13,256 nucleotides of DNA from CAYPEL01 sp964409635 (GTDB lineage Bacteria; Pseudomonadota; Gammaproteobacteria; DSM-19610). The stretch is taken from the NCBI GenBank assembly GCA_964409635.1, contig CAYPEL010000072.1, positions 1 through 13,256 of the forward strand, written 5' to 3'. The position numbers and the translations under genes are program-made. Positions within the stretch are counted from its first letter, which is position 1; each line of letters opens with the position of its first letter. This document shows, piece after piece, positions 1 to 8,511 of the stretch. The notes beneath the pieces were generated by a model. The model saw only the letters and a program-made list of their open reading frames with translations, was not told where the DNA came from and ran no database searches.

Positions 1-122
1 AAGTCTTGTGCAGCCGGTGTGATGCCCACCTGGGCCATGTCTTTGAAGATGGGCCCGAGCCAACCGGCTTGAGATATTGTATCAACTCTTTGTCTCTTGA
101 GTTGGAAAAGAAAGACAAATGA
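1..122 (+). CDS. msrB: MsrB, peptide-methionine (R)-S-oxide reductase, C-terminal part
   Basis: This is the 3' end of a plus-strand gene cut by the left window edge; the codons run from position 3 to the TGA at 120-122. The visible 39 residues begin VLCSRCDAHLGHVFEDGPEP and continue to GLRYCINSLSLE. These are the hallmark segments of MsrB: the second zinc-binding CxxC, the H-L-G-H-V-F-x-D-G-P block, and the catalytic cysteine in RYCINS. The enzyme reduces methionine-R-sulfoxide in oxidised proteins using thioredoxin, normally in the cytoplasm. The N-terminal half, including the first CxxC and any signal peptide or MsrA fusion, lies outside the window. The gene is convergent with the MscS-family gene that follows. 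Identification is firm for the fragment. Confidence 0.93.
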   Translation, partial: VLCSRCDAHLGHVFEDGPEPTGLRYCINSLSLELEKKDK

Positions 123-216
123 GAAATGTTTTTTACTCTTCAACGCAGCGCTGTACGCCATACTGTAAAATGGTAACAGCTAATTCAATATTGAGGGGCT
201 GCAGGATCTTTAGTGA
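123..216. other. Convergent intergenic gap, msrB / MscS-family gene
   Basis: About 94 bases separate two convergent stop codons. There is a T-run at 129-134, but I see no convincing GC-rich stem followed by a T-tract on either strand, so no terminator is called. Confidence 0.5.
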
Positions 217-1275
217 TCACTGGCTGTCTTTATCTGAGTCTTTAGCAAGTTCGGCGGCGGTTTTTTCCAGCTTCTTGAGCCTTTCCCGGTTGCCTTTTAT
301 AGCCCGTTGAATGTTGTCCCTGACATCATCGTCTGATTTCTTTAGCTTCCCTTCTAAATCATTTATTGCGATGAGTAGTGCGCGTTTTTCCTCTTCAATC
401 TTATCAGCTCGCTCAGCTTTATCGAACATGATTTCCTCGGCAATTGAGGCGCTATCAGCTGAGGGATGAGCAACTGGAGGCGGGATGATGCGCTGATCTT
501 CAGAGATTCGGCGCTGCGCCATGAAAGCAGGTGATACGATTTCGATATTATGATCATGCAGGACATCGAGTACAAAACAGTATAATTCAGAACGCGTCGT
601 TATCAACGCAGCTACATCTTCCAGTACGCCCGAAATCTGGTACGTCACCGAATAGTCGCCGAGCTCTGTAATGTGTACAAAGGGGTCTTCCAGTCCGCTT
701 TGGCTAGCGGCGTCAAGCATAAGACGTTTGACTTGCAAGTGATGAATCTCATAACCCAGTGATAGTGAAACCGAAACAATAGCGCCGGAACGCTGGGTCG
801 TGGCAATGGGATGGGTGATCAAAAAAGTATTTGGAATAGAAATGAGATTACGTTTTTCAGACTGGATTTCCGTATCAAACAAACCACGCTCGACGACTCG
901 TCCAAAATGATCACCGACTCTTATGAAGTCACCGATTCCGAATGGCTTGTTAAACCTAAGCACCAGACCAGCGAATAGATTGGCTACAACCGTTGTGGAG
1001 GAGAACGCTAAAACACCTGACAAAAGCAAGCCAAAGAGGCCGATGAGCTGATTACGCGAGCTTTCATTGATGGGTAAATTCAGAACTGTAATTAACAACA
1101 CCACCAGCGTAAGCCCCAGCATAATTAATTGCCGGGGGAAAAGCCGTTCACTCTCGATTACGCCGTGTTTAGCAATCAACAGCCAGTGCATGGCCCAGAG
1201 TAGGCCAACTAAAATGATCGTGAGAAACAAAAAAGGAAGAAATGAATCAATCAGCTGATAAATTGCATCAAACAT
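217..1275 (-). CDS. MscS-family small-conductance mechanosensitive channel
   Basis: The 352-residue protein has three hydrophobic segments (about residues 12-34, 46-67 and 76-98). They lead into the conserved MscS pore/beta-domain region: VVANLFAGLVLRFNKPFGIG, then GDFIRVGDHFGRVVERG and the ISIPN loop. This order (last transmembrane helix, G-D-x-I, G-x-V, then P-N) is typical of MscS-type channels, which gate in response to membrane tension and protect against hypo-osmotic shock in the inner membrane. Residues about 280-352 are a charged, Lys/Glu-rich extension that looks like a coiled coil and is absent from minimal MscS. The start ATG is at 1273-1275, with only a weak purine-rich sequence upstream. 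The mutarotase gene ends 67 bases upstream in the same direction. The specific subfamily is not resolved. Confidence 0.88.
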   Translation of the reverse strand: MFDAIYQLIDSFLPFLFLTIILVGLLWAMHWLLIAKHGVIESERLFPRQLIMLGLTLVVLLITVLNLPINESSRNQLIGLFGLLLSGVLAFSSTTVVANLFAGLVLRFNKPFGIGDFIRVGDHFGRVVERGLFDTEIQSEKRNLISIPNTFLITHPIATTQRSGAIVSVSLSLGYEIHHLQVKRLMLDAASQSGLEDPFVHITELGDYSVTYQISGVLEDVAALITTRSELYCFVLDVLHDHNIEIVSPAFMAQRRISEDQRIIPPPVAHPSADSASIAEEIMFDKAERADKIEEEKRALLIAINDLEGKLKKSDDDVRDNIQRAIKGNRERLKKLEKTAAELAKDSDKDSQ

Positions 1276-1342
1276 TCTGTTTTATCCACACTAATAAAGC
1301 CTTAACCAAATAAAATACGCATTCAGAACCACCAGGTTATAG

Positions 1343-2242
1343 TCAGTCGATCCGATAAACAGCCGATAAACTATATTGCTCCCCTGGTTCGATTGTAACA
1401 ATGTCAGGGCCTGCGTTGGTGGTTTCAACGCAGAGCATCCGTGGGTAATCGTTATCTCCCAGATCAGCCATACTCGCAGCGATTTCTTTCCAGGGGTTCC
1501 AGACAACGGTACTGGTACTGCCGTTTGACTGTATCCGTATCATTCTTTCCAGCACAGGATCATGAATAACCAAGTCGTTGCTGACGCCCGTATAAATACG
1601 GTCTACTTCACTACTGATAGTCACTGCACCCTGCTGGACTTTTTCATTGTCCTGGTCGACCTTATCGATATATGTCTTGCCTTCGAGGCCGGTGACACTC
1701 GCTTGTGAACTATCGCCTACATTAAAGTAAGTATGTAATGCCTGGGTCAGTTGCATCGGCCCATTCCCGGTATTGAACGTGGTTAATGTCATTTGTAAAT
1801 TTTCACCCACGTCAATATCCAGCCGGGCTTCCACATTGCCCTCCCAGAACGCACGCGTCGTATCGTTTAGTTTTAAGCCAAGGCTGAGGCGTATTGAAGC
1901 ATTTTTTTCTGCCGCCGTGTCAAGCAGGTTCCACTGACTGGTGCGCGCAAAACCATGTGCGGGCCGCCCTTTGTTTGCCGGGTCTGGCCCAAACCAGGGC
2001 CAGCATACCGGTATTCCGCCTTTGATCGCCTTGCCTTTTGCATAATAGGCATGATCACTGAGAAACAGTAGGTCGTCTGCGGCTTTAAGCGGTTTATAGG
2101 ACAGTACCTGACCGCCGTATAACGAAATTTTTGCCGTGGCCTGTGTGCTGCGGATGTTAGCGTAAATAAAATCAGCTTTATCTTGGGTGAATTCAATCTG
2201 ATTTGTGATTCCGAAATTTTTATTTAGATCTTTTGTTTGCAT
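1343..2242 (-). CDS. D-hexose-6-phosphate mutarotase (YeaD-type aldose 1-epimerase family)
   Basis: The 299-residue protein belongs to the galactose-mutarotase-like beta-sandwich superfamily. Visible signatures are GGQVLSYKP (about 43-51), GGIPVCWPWFGPDP (75-88), and the block around AHGFART with a candidate catalytic His96. Further on are LTQALHTYFNVGD with His170, the SEVDRIY segment, and CVETTNA with the likely general-base Glu273. Family members interconvert alpha and beta anomers of glucose-6-phosphate and related hexose phosphates in the cytoplasm. Length and motif order match the family, so the gene looks intact. It lies downstream of radA on the same strand, separated by a hairpin, so it may be an independent unit. 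The precise substrate is inferred from family membership, not seen in the sequence. Confidence 0.88.
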   Translation of the reverse strand: MQTKDLNKNFGITNQIEFTQDKADFIYANIRSTQATAKISLYGGQVLSYKPLKAADDLLFLSDHAYYAKGKAIKGGIPVCWPWFGPDPANKGRPAHGFARTSQWNLLDTAAEKNASIRLSLGLKLNDTTRAFWEGNVEARLDIDVGENLQMTLTTFNTGNGPMQLTQALHTYFNVGDSSQASVTGLEGKTYIDKVDQDNEKVQQGAVTISSEVDRIYTGVSNDLVIHDPVLERMIRIQSNGSTSTVVWNPWKEIAASMADLGDNDYPRMLCVETTNAGPDIVTIEPGEQYSLSAVYRID

Positions 2243-2276
2243 TTATTTTCTCAAAAAATATAGGATTTTTTTAAAC

Positions 2277-2297
2277 CCCGCTCTCAGGGGGAGCGGG
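2277..2297 (-). terminator. Hairpin downstream of radA, possible weak terminator
   Basis: CCCGCTC (2277-2283) pairs with GAGCGGG (2291-2297) around a 7-base loop. Read on the minus strand it lies just after the radA stop and is followed by GTTT and then an A-run, so the T-tract is short. It could be a weak or rho-assisted terminator, or an RNA 3'-end stabiliser, between radA and the mutarotase gene. Confidence 0.45.
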
Positions 2298-2333
2298 AAG
2301 ATGGGGCAACGAGGACTCATGGTTCGGTACTAG

Positions 2334-3710
2334 TCATACCAGGTTATTCACCACATCGATCGCTTCGCTAAAGCGTAATACTGGAGACACTTTTATCCCG
2401 TCCATAGCGGATTTTGGTGCATTTGCTGAGGGGACTATAGCCTGTTTAAAGCCGAGCTTAGCCGCTTCACGCAGGCGTTCCTGGCCATTGGGAATGGGCC
2501 GTATTTCGCCAGCGAGTCCGACTTCGCCAAATACAATTAAGTCAGTCGGCAAGGGTTTGTCACGGAAACTGGAAAGAACGGCAAGCAACACCGGCAAGTC
2601 AGCTGCGGTTTCACTGACACGCACGCCGCCGACAATATTCACAAATACATCCTGGTCGCTCATGTGTATACCACCGTGGCGGTGCTGTACTGCCAGCAGC
2701 ATAGCTAGCCGGTTCTGTTCGAGACCCAATGTGACGCGGCGCGGATTGGATAGCTGACTATCATCTACCAGCGCTTGCACTTCGACCAACAAAGGCCGTG
2801 TGCCTTCCATAGTAACCATCACCACACTGCCGGCGACCGGTGCTTCATGACGCGACAAAAAAATAGATGAAGGGTTGCGAACCTCCTTGAGTCCTTTGTC
2901 TGTCATGGCGAAAACACCGAGTTCGTTGACTGCGCCATAGCGGTTCTTAATAGCACGTACTACACGATAGCGTTCTCCCGCATCGCCTTCAAAATATAAT
3001 ACCGTATCAACCATATGCTCCAGTACTCGCGGGCCTGCCAGTGTTCCTTCTTTTGTGACATGTCCGACGAGGAATAAAATAGTGCCGGTTTGCTTGGCAA
3101 AACGCACCAGTTGTGCAGCGCTTTCTCTTACCTGCGCAACTGAACCCGGCGCAGATTGCAACACCGTCGTGTATACGGTCTGTATAGAATCGATGACCAT
3201 CACGCCTGGTGTTTCCTTACGCGCCGTTTCCAGGATCGTCTCTACAGATGTTTCTGCATACAGCTTTAAACTGCCCGCATCGATACCCAGCCGTTGGGCG
3301 CGCATAGATATCTGCTCGGGGGACTCTTCTCCGGTGACATACAAGGCTGAAAGCTTTTTCGAAGACGCTGCCAGCGCCTGCAATAACAGCGTGGACTTTC
3401 CAATCCCCGGGTCACCGCCGATGAGAACCACTGACCCTGAAACCAGACCGCCCCCCAACACCCGGTCCAACTCAGCAATACCGATGCTGTACCTGGCTTC
3501 CTGACCCGGTTCGACGTCTGATAACTTATGTACACGGCTACCTGCCGCACCCGCATATCCCGCAAAACGATTACCCTTGCCCGCCGTATCAACGACTGCA
3601 AGCGTTTCAATCAGGGTATTCCAGGCGCCACAGTCGCCACACTGCCCGGCCCATTTGTTCGATTGGGCGCCGCATTCTGTGCAGCTGTACAAAGTTTTTG
3701 ATCTCGCCAT
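2334..3710 (-). CDS. radA: RadA/Sms DNA repair and recombination ATPase
   Basis: The 458-residue protein has the full RadA architecture. An N-terminal four-cysteine zinc finger (C10, C13, C24, C27) is followed by a RecA-like ATPase with Walker A GGDPGIGKST (about 98-107) and Walker B GVMVIDS (about 169-175). The RadA-specific KNRYG motif is at about 255-259. The C-terminal region is a Lon-protease-like domain, with GGVRVSETAADLPVLLAV as its recognisable core. RadA is a hexameric DNA-dependent helicase/ATPase that extends strand-exchange branches with RecA during recombinational repair. The gene is 21 bases downstream of alr, so co-transcription with dnaB-alr is likely. Length matches the family (about 455-460), with no visible defect. 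Confidence 0.97.
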   Translation of the reverse strand: MARSKTLYSCTECGAQSNKWAGQCGDCGAWNTLIETLAVVDTAGKGNRFAGYAGAAGSRVHKLSDVEPGQEARYSIGIAELDRVLGGGLVSGSVVLIGGDPGIGKSTLLLQALAASSKKLSALYVTGEESPEQISMRAQRLGIDAGSLKLYAETSVETILETARKETPGVMVIDSIQTVYTTVLQSAPGSVAQVRESAAQLVRFAKQTGTILFLVGHVTKEGTLAGPRVLEHMVDTVLYFEGDAGERYRVVRAIKNRYGAVNELGVFAMTDKGLKEVRNPSSIFLSRHEAPVAGSVVMVTMEGTRPLLVEVQALVDDSQLSNPRRVTLGLEQNRLAMLLAVQHRHGGIHMSDQDVFVNIVGGVRVSETAADLPVLLAVLSSFRDKPLPTDLIVFGEVGLAGEIRPIPNGQERLREAAKLGFKQAIVPSANAPKSAMDGIKVSPVLRFSEAIDVVNNLV

Positions 3711-3731
3711 CCCTGCTAAGCCTCTAAACTT

Positions 3732-4808
3732 TTAATTATATTCACGCTCAACCCTTGCAGTCACACCACACAATAATGCATAACCAATGGTTCCGGCCTG
3801 GTGTGCAATTTCATCCACAGACAGGCCTTCGCCCCATAACACAACGGGATCACCAGGCTCAGCATTAGGGTATTGAGTCAGGTCAATAGTAATCATATCC
3901 ATAGAAACACGGCCAACCAACTCGCAAGTTTGACCATTGACTAATACAGGCGTACCTGTAGGTGCATGACGCGGATAGCCATCGCCATAACCAATCGCCG
4001 CAACACCGATCCGCATAGCGTTGGGACAGCGAAAGCTACCACCATAACCAACCGCCTCGCCTGCGTTGCGCAGCTGAACTGCGATTATTTCAGTGCTAAG
4101 CGTCATTACAGGTTTCAGCTTTACTGGACATTCAATGCCATAGGCAAAGGGTGATGAACCATACAACATGATACCCGGCCGAACCCAGTCATATTGCGCC
4201 TCAGTCCGCGTCAATAAACCTGCTGAGTTTAAGAGTGAACATTGGCTGGGCTGTTGCTGCACAATCGTGTTAAATCTTACAATCTGCTCACTGGTTTCTG
4301 GACGATCCGGTTCATCGGCACAGGCGAGGTGCGACATCCAGCCAGGCTTGCCGTTGATACAGGTGATGGCCGCCAGCCGGTTATACAGCAGCTGCGCTTG
4401 CTCCGGGGGGACACCTAGCCGGTGCATACCCGTGTCCGCTTTCAGCCACACAGGCAGTTGGTTTTTTATACGCGCTTTTTCAAGCCAGGCAAGCTGAATT
4501 TCATTGTGAATAACCAGCTGAAATTGGTGCTGATCAACCTGATGCAATTCGTCTTCGCCGAACACACCTTCCAGTAATACGATCGGCTTAGTGACACCGG
4601 CTTGCTGCAATACTAATGCTTCCTCAATGGAAGCCACGGCAAAGGCGTCTGCATCCTCTAGCGCCTGCGCAACCTGTGCCATTCCATGGCCGTAACCGTC
4701 CGCCTTGATAACTGCCATTACGCTGCTGTCTGCTGCAGCCTGCTTTGCGAGATTAAAATTGTGTTGCAAGGCAGAAAGATCAATGCACGCCCGCACAGGC
4801 CGCGTCAT
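3732..4808 (-). CDS. alr: Alanine racemase
   Basis: This 358-residue PLP-dependent fold-type III enzyme interconverts L- and D-alanine, supplying D-Ala for peptidoglycan. The PLP-binding lysine is K35 in MAVIKADGYGHG. The C-terminal domain carries the second catalytic tyrosine, in the AVGYGGSF segment (about Y255), and the conserved GRVSMDMITIDL motif (about 299-310). YDWVRPGIMLYG and CSLLNSAG are further family blocks. The ATG (4806-4808) overlaps the dnaB stop as ATGA, which implies translational coupling. The dnaB-alr order is conserved in many gammaproteobacteria. Whether this is the constitutive or the catabolic (DadX) paralogue cannot be read from sequence, but the dnaB context favours the housekeeping Alr. 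Confidence 0.96.
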   Translation of the reverse strand: MTRPVRACIDLSALQHNFNLAKQAAADSSVMAVIKADGYGHGMAQVAQALEDADAFAVASIEEALVLQQAGVTKPIVLLEGVFGEDELHQVDQHQFQLVIHNEIQLAWLEKARIKNQLPVWLKADTGMHRLGVPPEQAQLLYNRLAAITCINGKPGWMSHLACADEPDRPETSEQIVRFNTIVQQQPSQCSLLNSAGLLTRTEAQYDWVRPGIMLYGSSPFAYGIECPVKLKPVMTLSTEIIAVQLRNAGEAVGYGGSFRCPNAMRIGVAAIGYGDGYPRHAPTGTPVLVNGQTCELVGRVSMDMITIDLTQYPNAEPGDPVVLWGEGLSVDEIAHQAGTIGYALLCGVTARVEREYN

Positions 4809-6202
4809 TCATAGCTCTCTTCATAGAACGAATTAGAAGTGAAACTTTCAAACCGGGTATGCTGACCTAAGAATGTCAGGCGGCGCATGCCGATCGGGCC
4901 ATTACGCTGCTTGCCAATGATGATCTCAGCGGTTCCCTTATCCGGACTTTCTTCGTTATACACTTCGTCACGATAGATAAACATGATGACATCTGCGTCC
5001 TGCTCGATGGCGCCTGATTCGCGTAAATCTGACATAACCGGACGCTTATTGGGCCGTTGTTCAAGACTACGGTTTAGCTGCGAGAGTGCAATCACCGGTA
5101 CACTGAGTTCCTTGGCCAAGGCTTTCAGGTTGCGGGATATTTCCGAAATTTCCGTGGTCCGGTTTTCCTTGCTACCCGGCACCTGCATCAATTGCAGGTA
5201 ATCGATAACAATCAAACCCAGGTCGTGTTCACGTTTCAAGCGCCGGGCACGGGCACGCAGATCGGTTGGCGAAAGTGCGGGCGTATCATCAATAAACAAA
5301 GGTGCTTCCGCCAGGATACTGACCGCCGAGGTTAATCTCGGCCAATCATCATCATCGAGTTTACCGGTGCGCATCTTGTGCTGATCGATCCGGCCTAACG
5401 ACGACATCATGCGCATGGCCAGTTGATCGCCGGGCATTTCCATACTGAACACCGCCGTGGTGATCTTGTTTTTGATTGCCGCGTGCTCGGCAATATTCAT
5501 CGCGAACGACGTCTTACCCATAGAAGGCCTGCCAGCCACAATAATCAGATCAGACGGCTGCAATCCAGCGGTCATCTCGTCCAGATCAGAAAAGCCCGTT
5601 GATACGCCGGTTATCGGATTATCCTGGTGGAACAGCGTATCGATGCGGTCGACCGCCTTACTCAACAAATCTTTGATATTGGCAAATCCGGAGCCACGGC
5701 TGTTGCCCTGTTCGGCGATACGAAACACCTGCTGCTCGGCCTGATCCAATAGCTCTGGTGATTTACGCCCTTCAGGCTGGTATGCACTGTTAGCGATCTT
5801 TGTACCCACCTGCGCTAACTGACGTAACACGGAATTCTCACGCACGATATCAGCATAAGCACGGATGTTGGCTGCGCTGGGTGTATCCTTGGCCAAGCTC
5901 CCCAGGTAGGGCATGCCACCGGCATCGTCCAGCAGGCTCTGTCCATCGAGCCATTCGGATAAGGTAATCACATCACAGGGCTTGCCTTCATCGATAAGCT
6001 TGGCAATTGCCCGGAAAATCAGCCGGTGATCGCGCCGGTAAAAATCTTCTTCGCAGACCACATCGGCAATCTGATCCCAGGTTTCGTTATCCAGCAGCAA
6101 ACCGCCCAGCACCGACTGTTCGGCCTGTATCGAGTGCGGGGGGACTTTAAGGCGATCACCTTCAAATTCGACGGGGGCTATTTGAGAAACCGGGTCAGAC
6201 AT
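4805..6202 (-). CDS. dnaB: Replicative DNA helicase DnaB
   Basis: The protein is 465 residues long if it starts at the ATG at 6200-6202, giving MSDPVSQ. That start has GGAG seven bases upstream. A TTG at 6218-6220 would add six residues but has no SD. The N-terminal primase-interacting domain (PPHSIQAEQSVLGGLLL) is followed by a linker and the RecA-like motor, with Walker A GRPSMGKT (about 224-231) and the LIVIDYLQLM Walker B block (about 330-340). The SDLRESGAIEQDAD segment and a C-terminal arginine-rich region follow. DnaB is the ring helicase of the replication fork, loaded at oriC by DnaC or DciA. No intein or insertion interrupts the motor domain. The stop overlaps the alr start. Confidence 0.97.
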   Translation of the reverse strand: MSDPVSQIAPVEFEGDRLKVPPHSIQAEQSVLGGLLLDNETWDQIADVVCEEDFYRRDHRLIFRAIAKLIDEGKPCDVITLSEWLDGQSLLDDAGGMPYLGSLAKDTPSAANIRAYADIVRENSVLRQLAQVGTKIANSAYQPEGRKSPELLDQAEQQVFRIAEQGNSRGSGFANIKDLLSKAVDRIDTLFHQDNPITGVSTGFSDLDEMTAGLQPSDLIIVAGRPSMGKTSFAMNIAEHAAIKNKITTAVFSMEMPGDQLAMRMMSSLGRIDQHKMRTGKLDDDDWPRLTSAVSILAEAPLFIDDTPALSPTDLRARARRLKREHDLGLIVIDYLQLMQVPGSKENRTTEISEISRNLKALAKELSVPVIALSQLNRSLEQRPNKRPVMSDLRESGAIEQDADVIMFIYRDEVYNEESPDKGTAEIIIGKQRNGPIGMRRLTFLGQHTRFESFTSNSFYEESYE

Positions 6203-6457
6203 CGATGCTCCGTTACGCAATGTGCAGATAAAGTTGAACCTACTGCGGCCGTCTAATGCATTGACTACCCTCGCTACGGTTCAACTGATTTTTCTAGGTT
6301 GAAGCATACTCGTTTTTTATAACCGCTCAAGTAAGCAAAATACAGGCCTTGCACCTGCAATAAATAACTTGATTTTACGAACCTATCAGAAATCAGCAGT
6401 TTGCTAAAAGACGTTCATGTCATTCCAGCCAACTGCTGATTAAAATGTAGCCAGAAT
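6203..6457 (-). other. rplI-dnaB intergenic region with long inverted repeat
   Basis: About 255 bases lie between rplI and dnaB. An 11-bp perfect inverted repeat, AATCAGCAGTT (6391-6401) and AACTGCTGATT (6431-6441), lies just downstream of rplI with a 29-base loop. It lacks a T-tract, so it may be an attenuator or RNA-processing hairpin rather than a terminator. An AT-rich TTATAAA (minus strand, about 6316-6322) could be a -10 element for dnaB, but I cannot place a convincing -35. Confidence 0.4.
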
Positions 6458-6904
6458 TTATTCGGCTTCGATGACCAGCTTAATTTCAGTATCTACATCT
6501 GAATGCAGATGCAGCGTGACAGGAAACTCGCCCAGCATACGGAAGGCACCTTCCGGTAAACGGATTTCACTGCGCTCGACAGCAACACCCGCCGCCGTAA
6601 CGGCTTCAGCAATATCATGTGTGCCAATTGAGCCGAACAGCTTACCTTCTTCACCCGCCTTAGCGGTAATAGTCACTGCCATATCAATGAGTTTGTCACG
6701 CCGTGCAACCGCAACCGCCAGCGTATCTGCCGCTGTTTTTTCCAGTTCGGCACGGCGAGCTTCAAACAGTTTGATCTGCTCTTCAGTCGCCGGTGTCGCT
6801 TTCCCGCTTGGGATCAAAAAGTTACGCCCGTAACCAGATTTAACATTTACCCGGTCACCCAGATTACCCAGGTTGTCCACTTTTTCCAGCAGAATAATTT
6901 CCAT
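6458..6904 (-). CDS. rplI: 50S ribosomal protein L9
   Basis: The 148-residue protein starts MEIILLEKVDNLGNLGDRV and contains the L9 signature G-x-(x)-V-N-V-K-S-G-Y-G-R-N-F-L-I-P, with SGKATPAT just after. An elongated connecting helix (residues about 45-78) joins this N-terminal 23S-binding domain to the C-terminal domain, which includes GKLFGSIGTHDIAEAV. Length equals the usual 147-150. L9 sits near the L1 stalk and affects ribosome spacing and frame maintenance. It follows the DUF2232-type gene by 33 bases and belongs to the rpsF-priB-rpsR operon block. Confidence 0.98.
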   Translation of the reverse strand: MEIILLEKVDNLGNLGDRVNVKSGYGRNFLIPSGKATPATEEQIKLFEARRAELEKTAADTLAVAVARRDKLIDMAVTITAKAGEEGKLFGSIGTHDIAEAVTAAGVAVERSEIRLPEGAFRMLGEFPVTLHLHSDVDTEIKLVIEAE

Positions 6905-6937
6905 CGTCTACCCCACACTCAAGGAGTTATAGTAAAT

Positions 6938-7852
6938 TTAAGTTTTTTGTACCTTGCTACGAAAGTCCACCCAGGGATCTATTGCACCCAGTACAACAAC
7001 CATTAACAAAACTTGTGGTAATACACCCATCAGGACGTACAACCCGATCAACCAACCGCGATGCAGGCCACGGCCAGCAAAAACCGCATGTATCATCGCC
7101 AGCCCTGCCAGTAAAAAGGGCATCATCATTACCAGCGCCAGTTGCAACGACAAGCTGCTTACCCAGCCTGCATTCAATGTTGCCACTGCAAAAATCAATA
7201 GCCCCGCCAACGAGACGGGTTTACCCAGCCGCAGCGCATAGAATTCCTCGCGCAGACCACCCGGATGCACGAGCAATGACTGCCACCAGCGGCCTATTAG
7301 CAGGCTAACCAGGCAGGCGAATACCATGCCGGCAGCTATCAATCCGGTCATTGCTGTTGGCAGCTGCTCAGCTAATTTGAGCATCTGCTGCTGCTTGCCC
7401 GCTAGCTCCGGCTTCTCGTTCAGCATCTGCACCAGAGGCTTAAGCTGCTGTGACCACCAGGCAACCGGATCACCCATGGCAATGGTAACCAGAACCACCA
7501 CCAACGCCATAAACCCAGCCAACGCCAACACCGACCAGGCTAGCGACCCTGTACCTCGAAGTATAATGGCCGCCAGCCAAACCGGCAGCCAATAAACCAA
7601 CATCGCCAAGCCGGGGAAAAATTGGCCCACCACCATAAGCGATAGACCGCCCAGCATTAGCACTGAACCCGCCAGCACCATCAGTCCGGACTGACTCCCT
7701 GCATACAGCGTGTACAAGGCAAGCGCTGCACCACCAATATAAATCGCAAAGGTTGTTAGCGGGGGCGCTGTCAGCCCCAGCATGACACTGGCTACGACAA
7801 CCAGAATCGCAGACAGTGGATTTGCAACAATTAATCCGGCAACTACCCGCAT
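6938..7852 (-). CDS. Polytopic membrane protein, DUF2232-like, in the rpsR-rplI operon
   Basis: The 304-residue, strongly hydrophobic protein has about eight predicted membrane segments, spaced across residues 5-130, 165-190, 213-255 and 265-292. A short soluble stretch at about 140-165 is rich in Glu, Gln and Lys. No catalytic motif is visible. Size and hydropathy resemble the DUF2232 (YybS-like) family, which is often found between rpsR and rplI in gammaproteobacteria. The ATG at 7850-7852 follows rpsR by 54 bases on the same strand, so it should be co-transcribed with S18 and L9. Function is unknown; location argues for a link to growth rate or ribosome abundance, but that is inference only. 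Confidence 0.75.
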   Translation of the reverse strand: MRVVAGLIVANPLSAILVVVASVMLGLTAPPLTTFAIYIGGAALALYTLYAGSQSGLMVLAGSVLMLGGLSLMVVGQFFPGLAMLVYWLPVWLAAIILRGTGSLAWSVLALAGFMALVVVLVTIAMGDPVAWWSQQLKPLVQMLNEKPELAGKQQQMLKLAEQLPTAMTGLIAAGMVFACLVSLLIGRWWQSLLVHPGGLREEFYALRLGKPVSLAGLLIFAVATLNAGWVSSLSLQLALVMMMPFLLAGLAMIHAVFAGRGLHRGWLIGLYVLMGVLPQVLLMVVVLGAIDPWVDFRSKVQKT

Positions 7853-7906
7853 CTTGTTTTCACCGGTCGGCCCACGCCTTGCACAGGCTTAAGTCTGTAC
7901 CCTAAA

Positions 7907-8137
7907 TCAACCTTTATGTGAATCGCAATAAGGCAGCAAAGCCAGAAAGCGTGCCCGCTTAACGGCTGTCGATAGCTGACGCTGATATTTGGCTTTAGTG
8001 CCGGTAATCCGGCTCGGGACAATCTTGCCAGTTTCCGTAACATAGTTCTTCAGTGTCGCTATATCTTTGTAATCAATTTCCTTAACACCGTCTGCGGTGA
8101 AGCGGCAAAATTTACGGCGGCGAAAAAAACGTGACAT
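7907..8137 (-). CDS. rpsR: 30S ribosomal protein S18
   Basis: The 76-residue protein begins MSRFFRRRKFCRFTADGV and contains the S18 core: IDYKD, LKNYVTETGKIVPSRITGT, the basic KAKYQRQL segment, and AVKRARFLALLPYCDSH. It binds the platform of the 30S subunit as a heterodimer with S6. Length is standard (75-76 in E. coli). It follows priB in the canonical order rpsF-priB-rpsR. S18 together with S6 is the likely ligand for the leader structure upstream of rpsF. Confidence 0.98.
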   Translation of the reverse strand: MSRFFRRRKFCRFTADGVKEIDYKDIATLKNYVTETGKIVPSRITGTKAKYQRQLSTAVKRARFLALLPYCDSHKG

Positions 8138-8175
8138 AGTGTATTCCTCTTTATAATCGGTCAGAATCGTCTGTA

Positions 8176-8493
8176 TCAGCCAATTCTTTTAATATTTAGC
8201 GCGTGCAGCTCAAGCCTGTAATCTGCAGCCTTGTAACCTGCCCTGCTTAAAAAGCCCTGTACCCTCAACTGTGCGCCTGCTTTAAAATTACACACTTGCC
8301 GGGCTAGGGGTTCACCGACAACAACCACCTGAATACTGCATTCAACTTTACGTAACTGCCCAGCTTCTGTCCGTTCCGAAGCGTGCTTAAGGTTAAAGCG
8401 GGTAATCAGGATGCCTGCCGGTGTTTTTTTACTCTTGGGTAGTGCAGCCAGGATGCCGGTAATAACCAGCGTATTTTCCGATGCCTCACCCAC
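8176..8493 (-). CDS. priB: Primosomal replication protein PriB
   Basis: The 105-residue single-OB-fold protein starts at a GTG (8491-8493), 18 bases after the rpsF stop. The fold is suggested by NTLVITGILAALP, the GILITRFNLKHAS strand, CSIQVVVVGEPLARQ, and GAQLRVQGFLSRAGYK. This matches PriB and related single-stranded-DNA-binding proteins. PriB works with PriA and DnaT to reload DnaB at stalled forks. Its place between rpsF and rpsR is a gammaproteobacterial and betaproteobacterial signature and supports the assignment more than any single residue does. The GTG start has only a weak SD, so translational coupling to rpsF is likely. Confidence 0.92.
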   Translation of the reverse strand: MGEASENTLVITGILAALPKSKKTPAGILITRFNLKHASERTEAGQLRKVECSIQVVVVGEPLARQVCNFKAGAQLRVQGFLSRAGYKAADYRLELHALNIKRIG

Positions 8494-8511
8494 AAGCTCA
8501 CAACAGCAGCC

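Noticed and set aside
2284..2297. Plus-strand terminator after a gene
   Set aside because: No plus-strand gene ends there and no T-tract follows on that strand; the hairpin is only considered for the minus strand.
3055..3504. A 149-codon plus-strand open frame opposite radA
   Set aside because: It lies fully opposite the well-conserved RadA ATPase and has no recognisable motif or SD; it is an antisense shadow.
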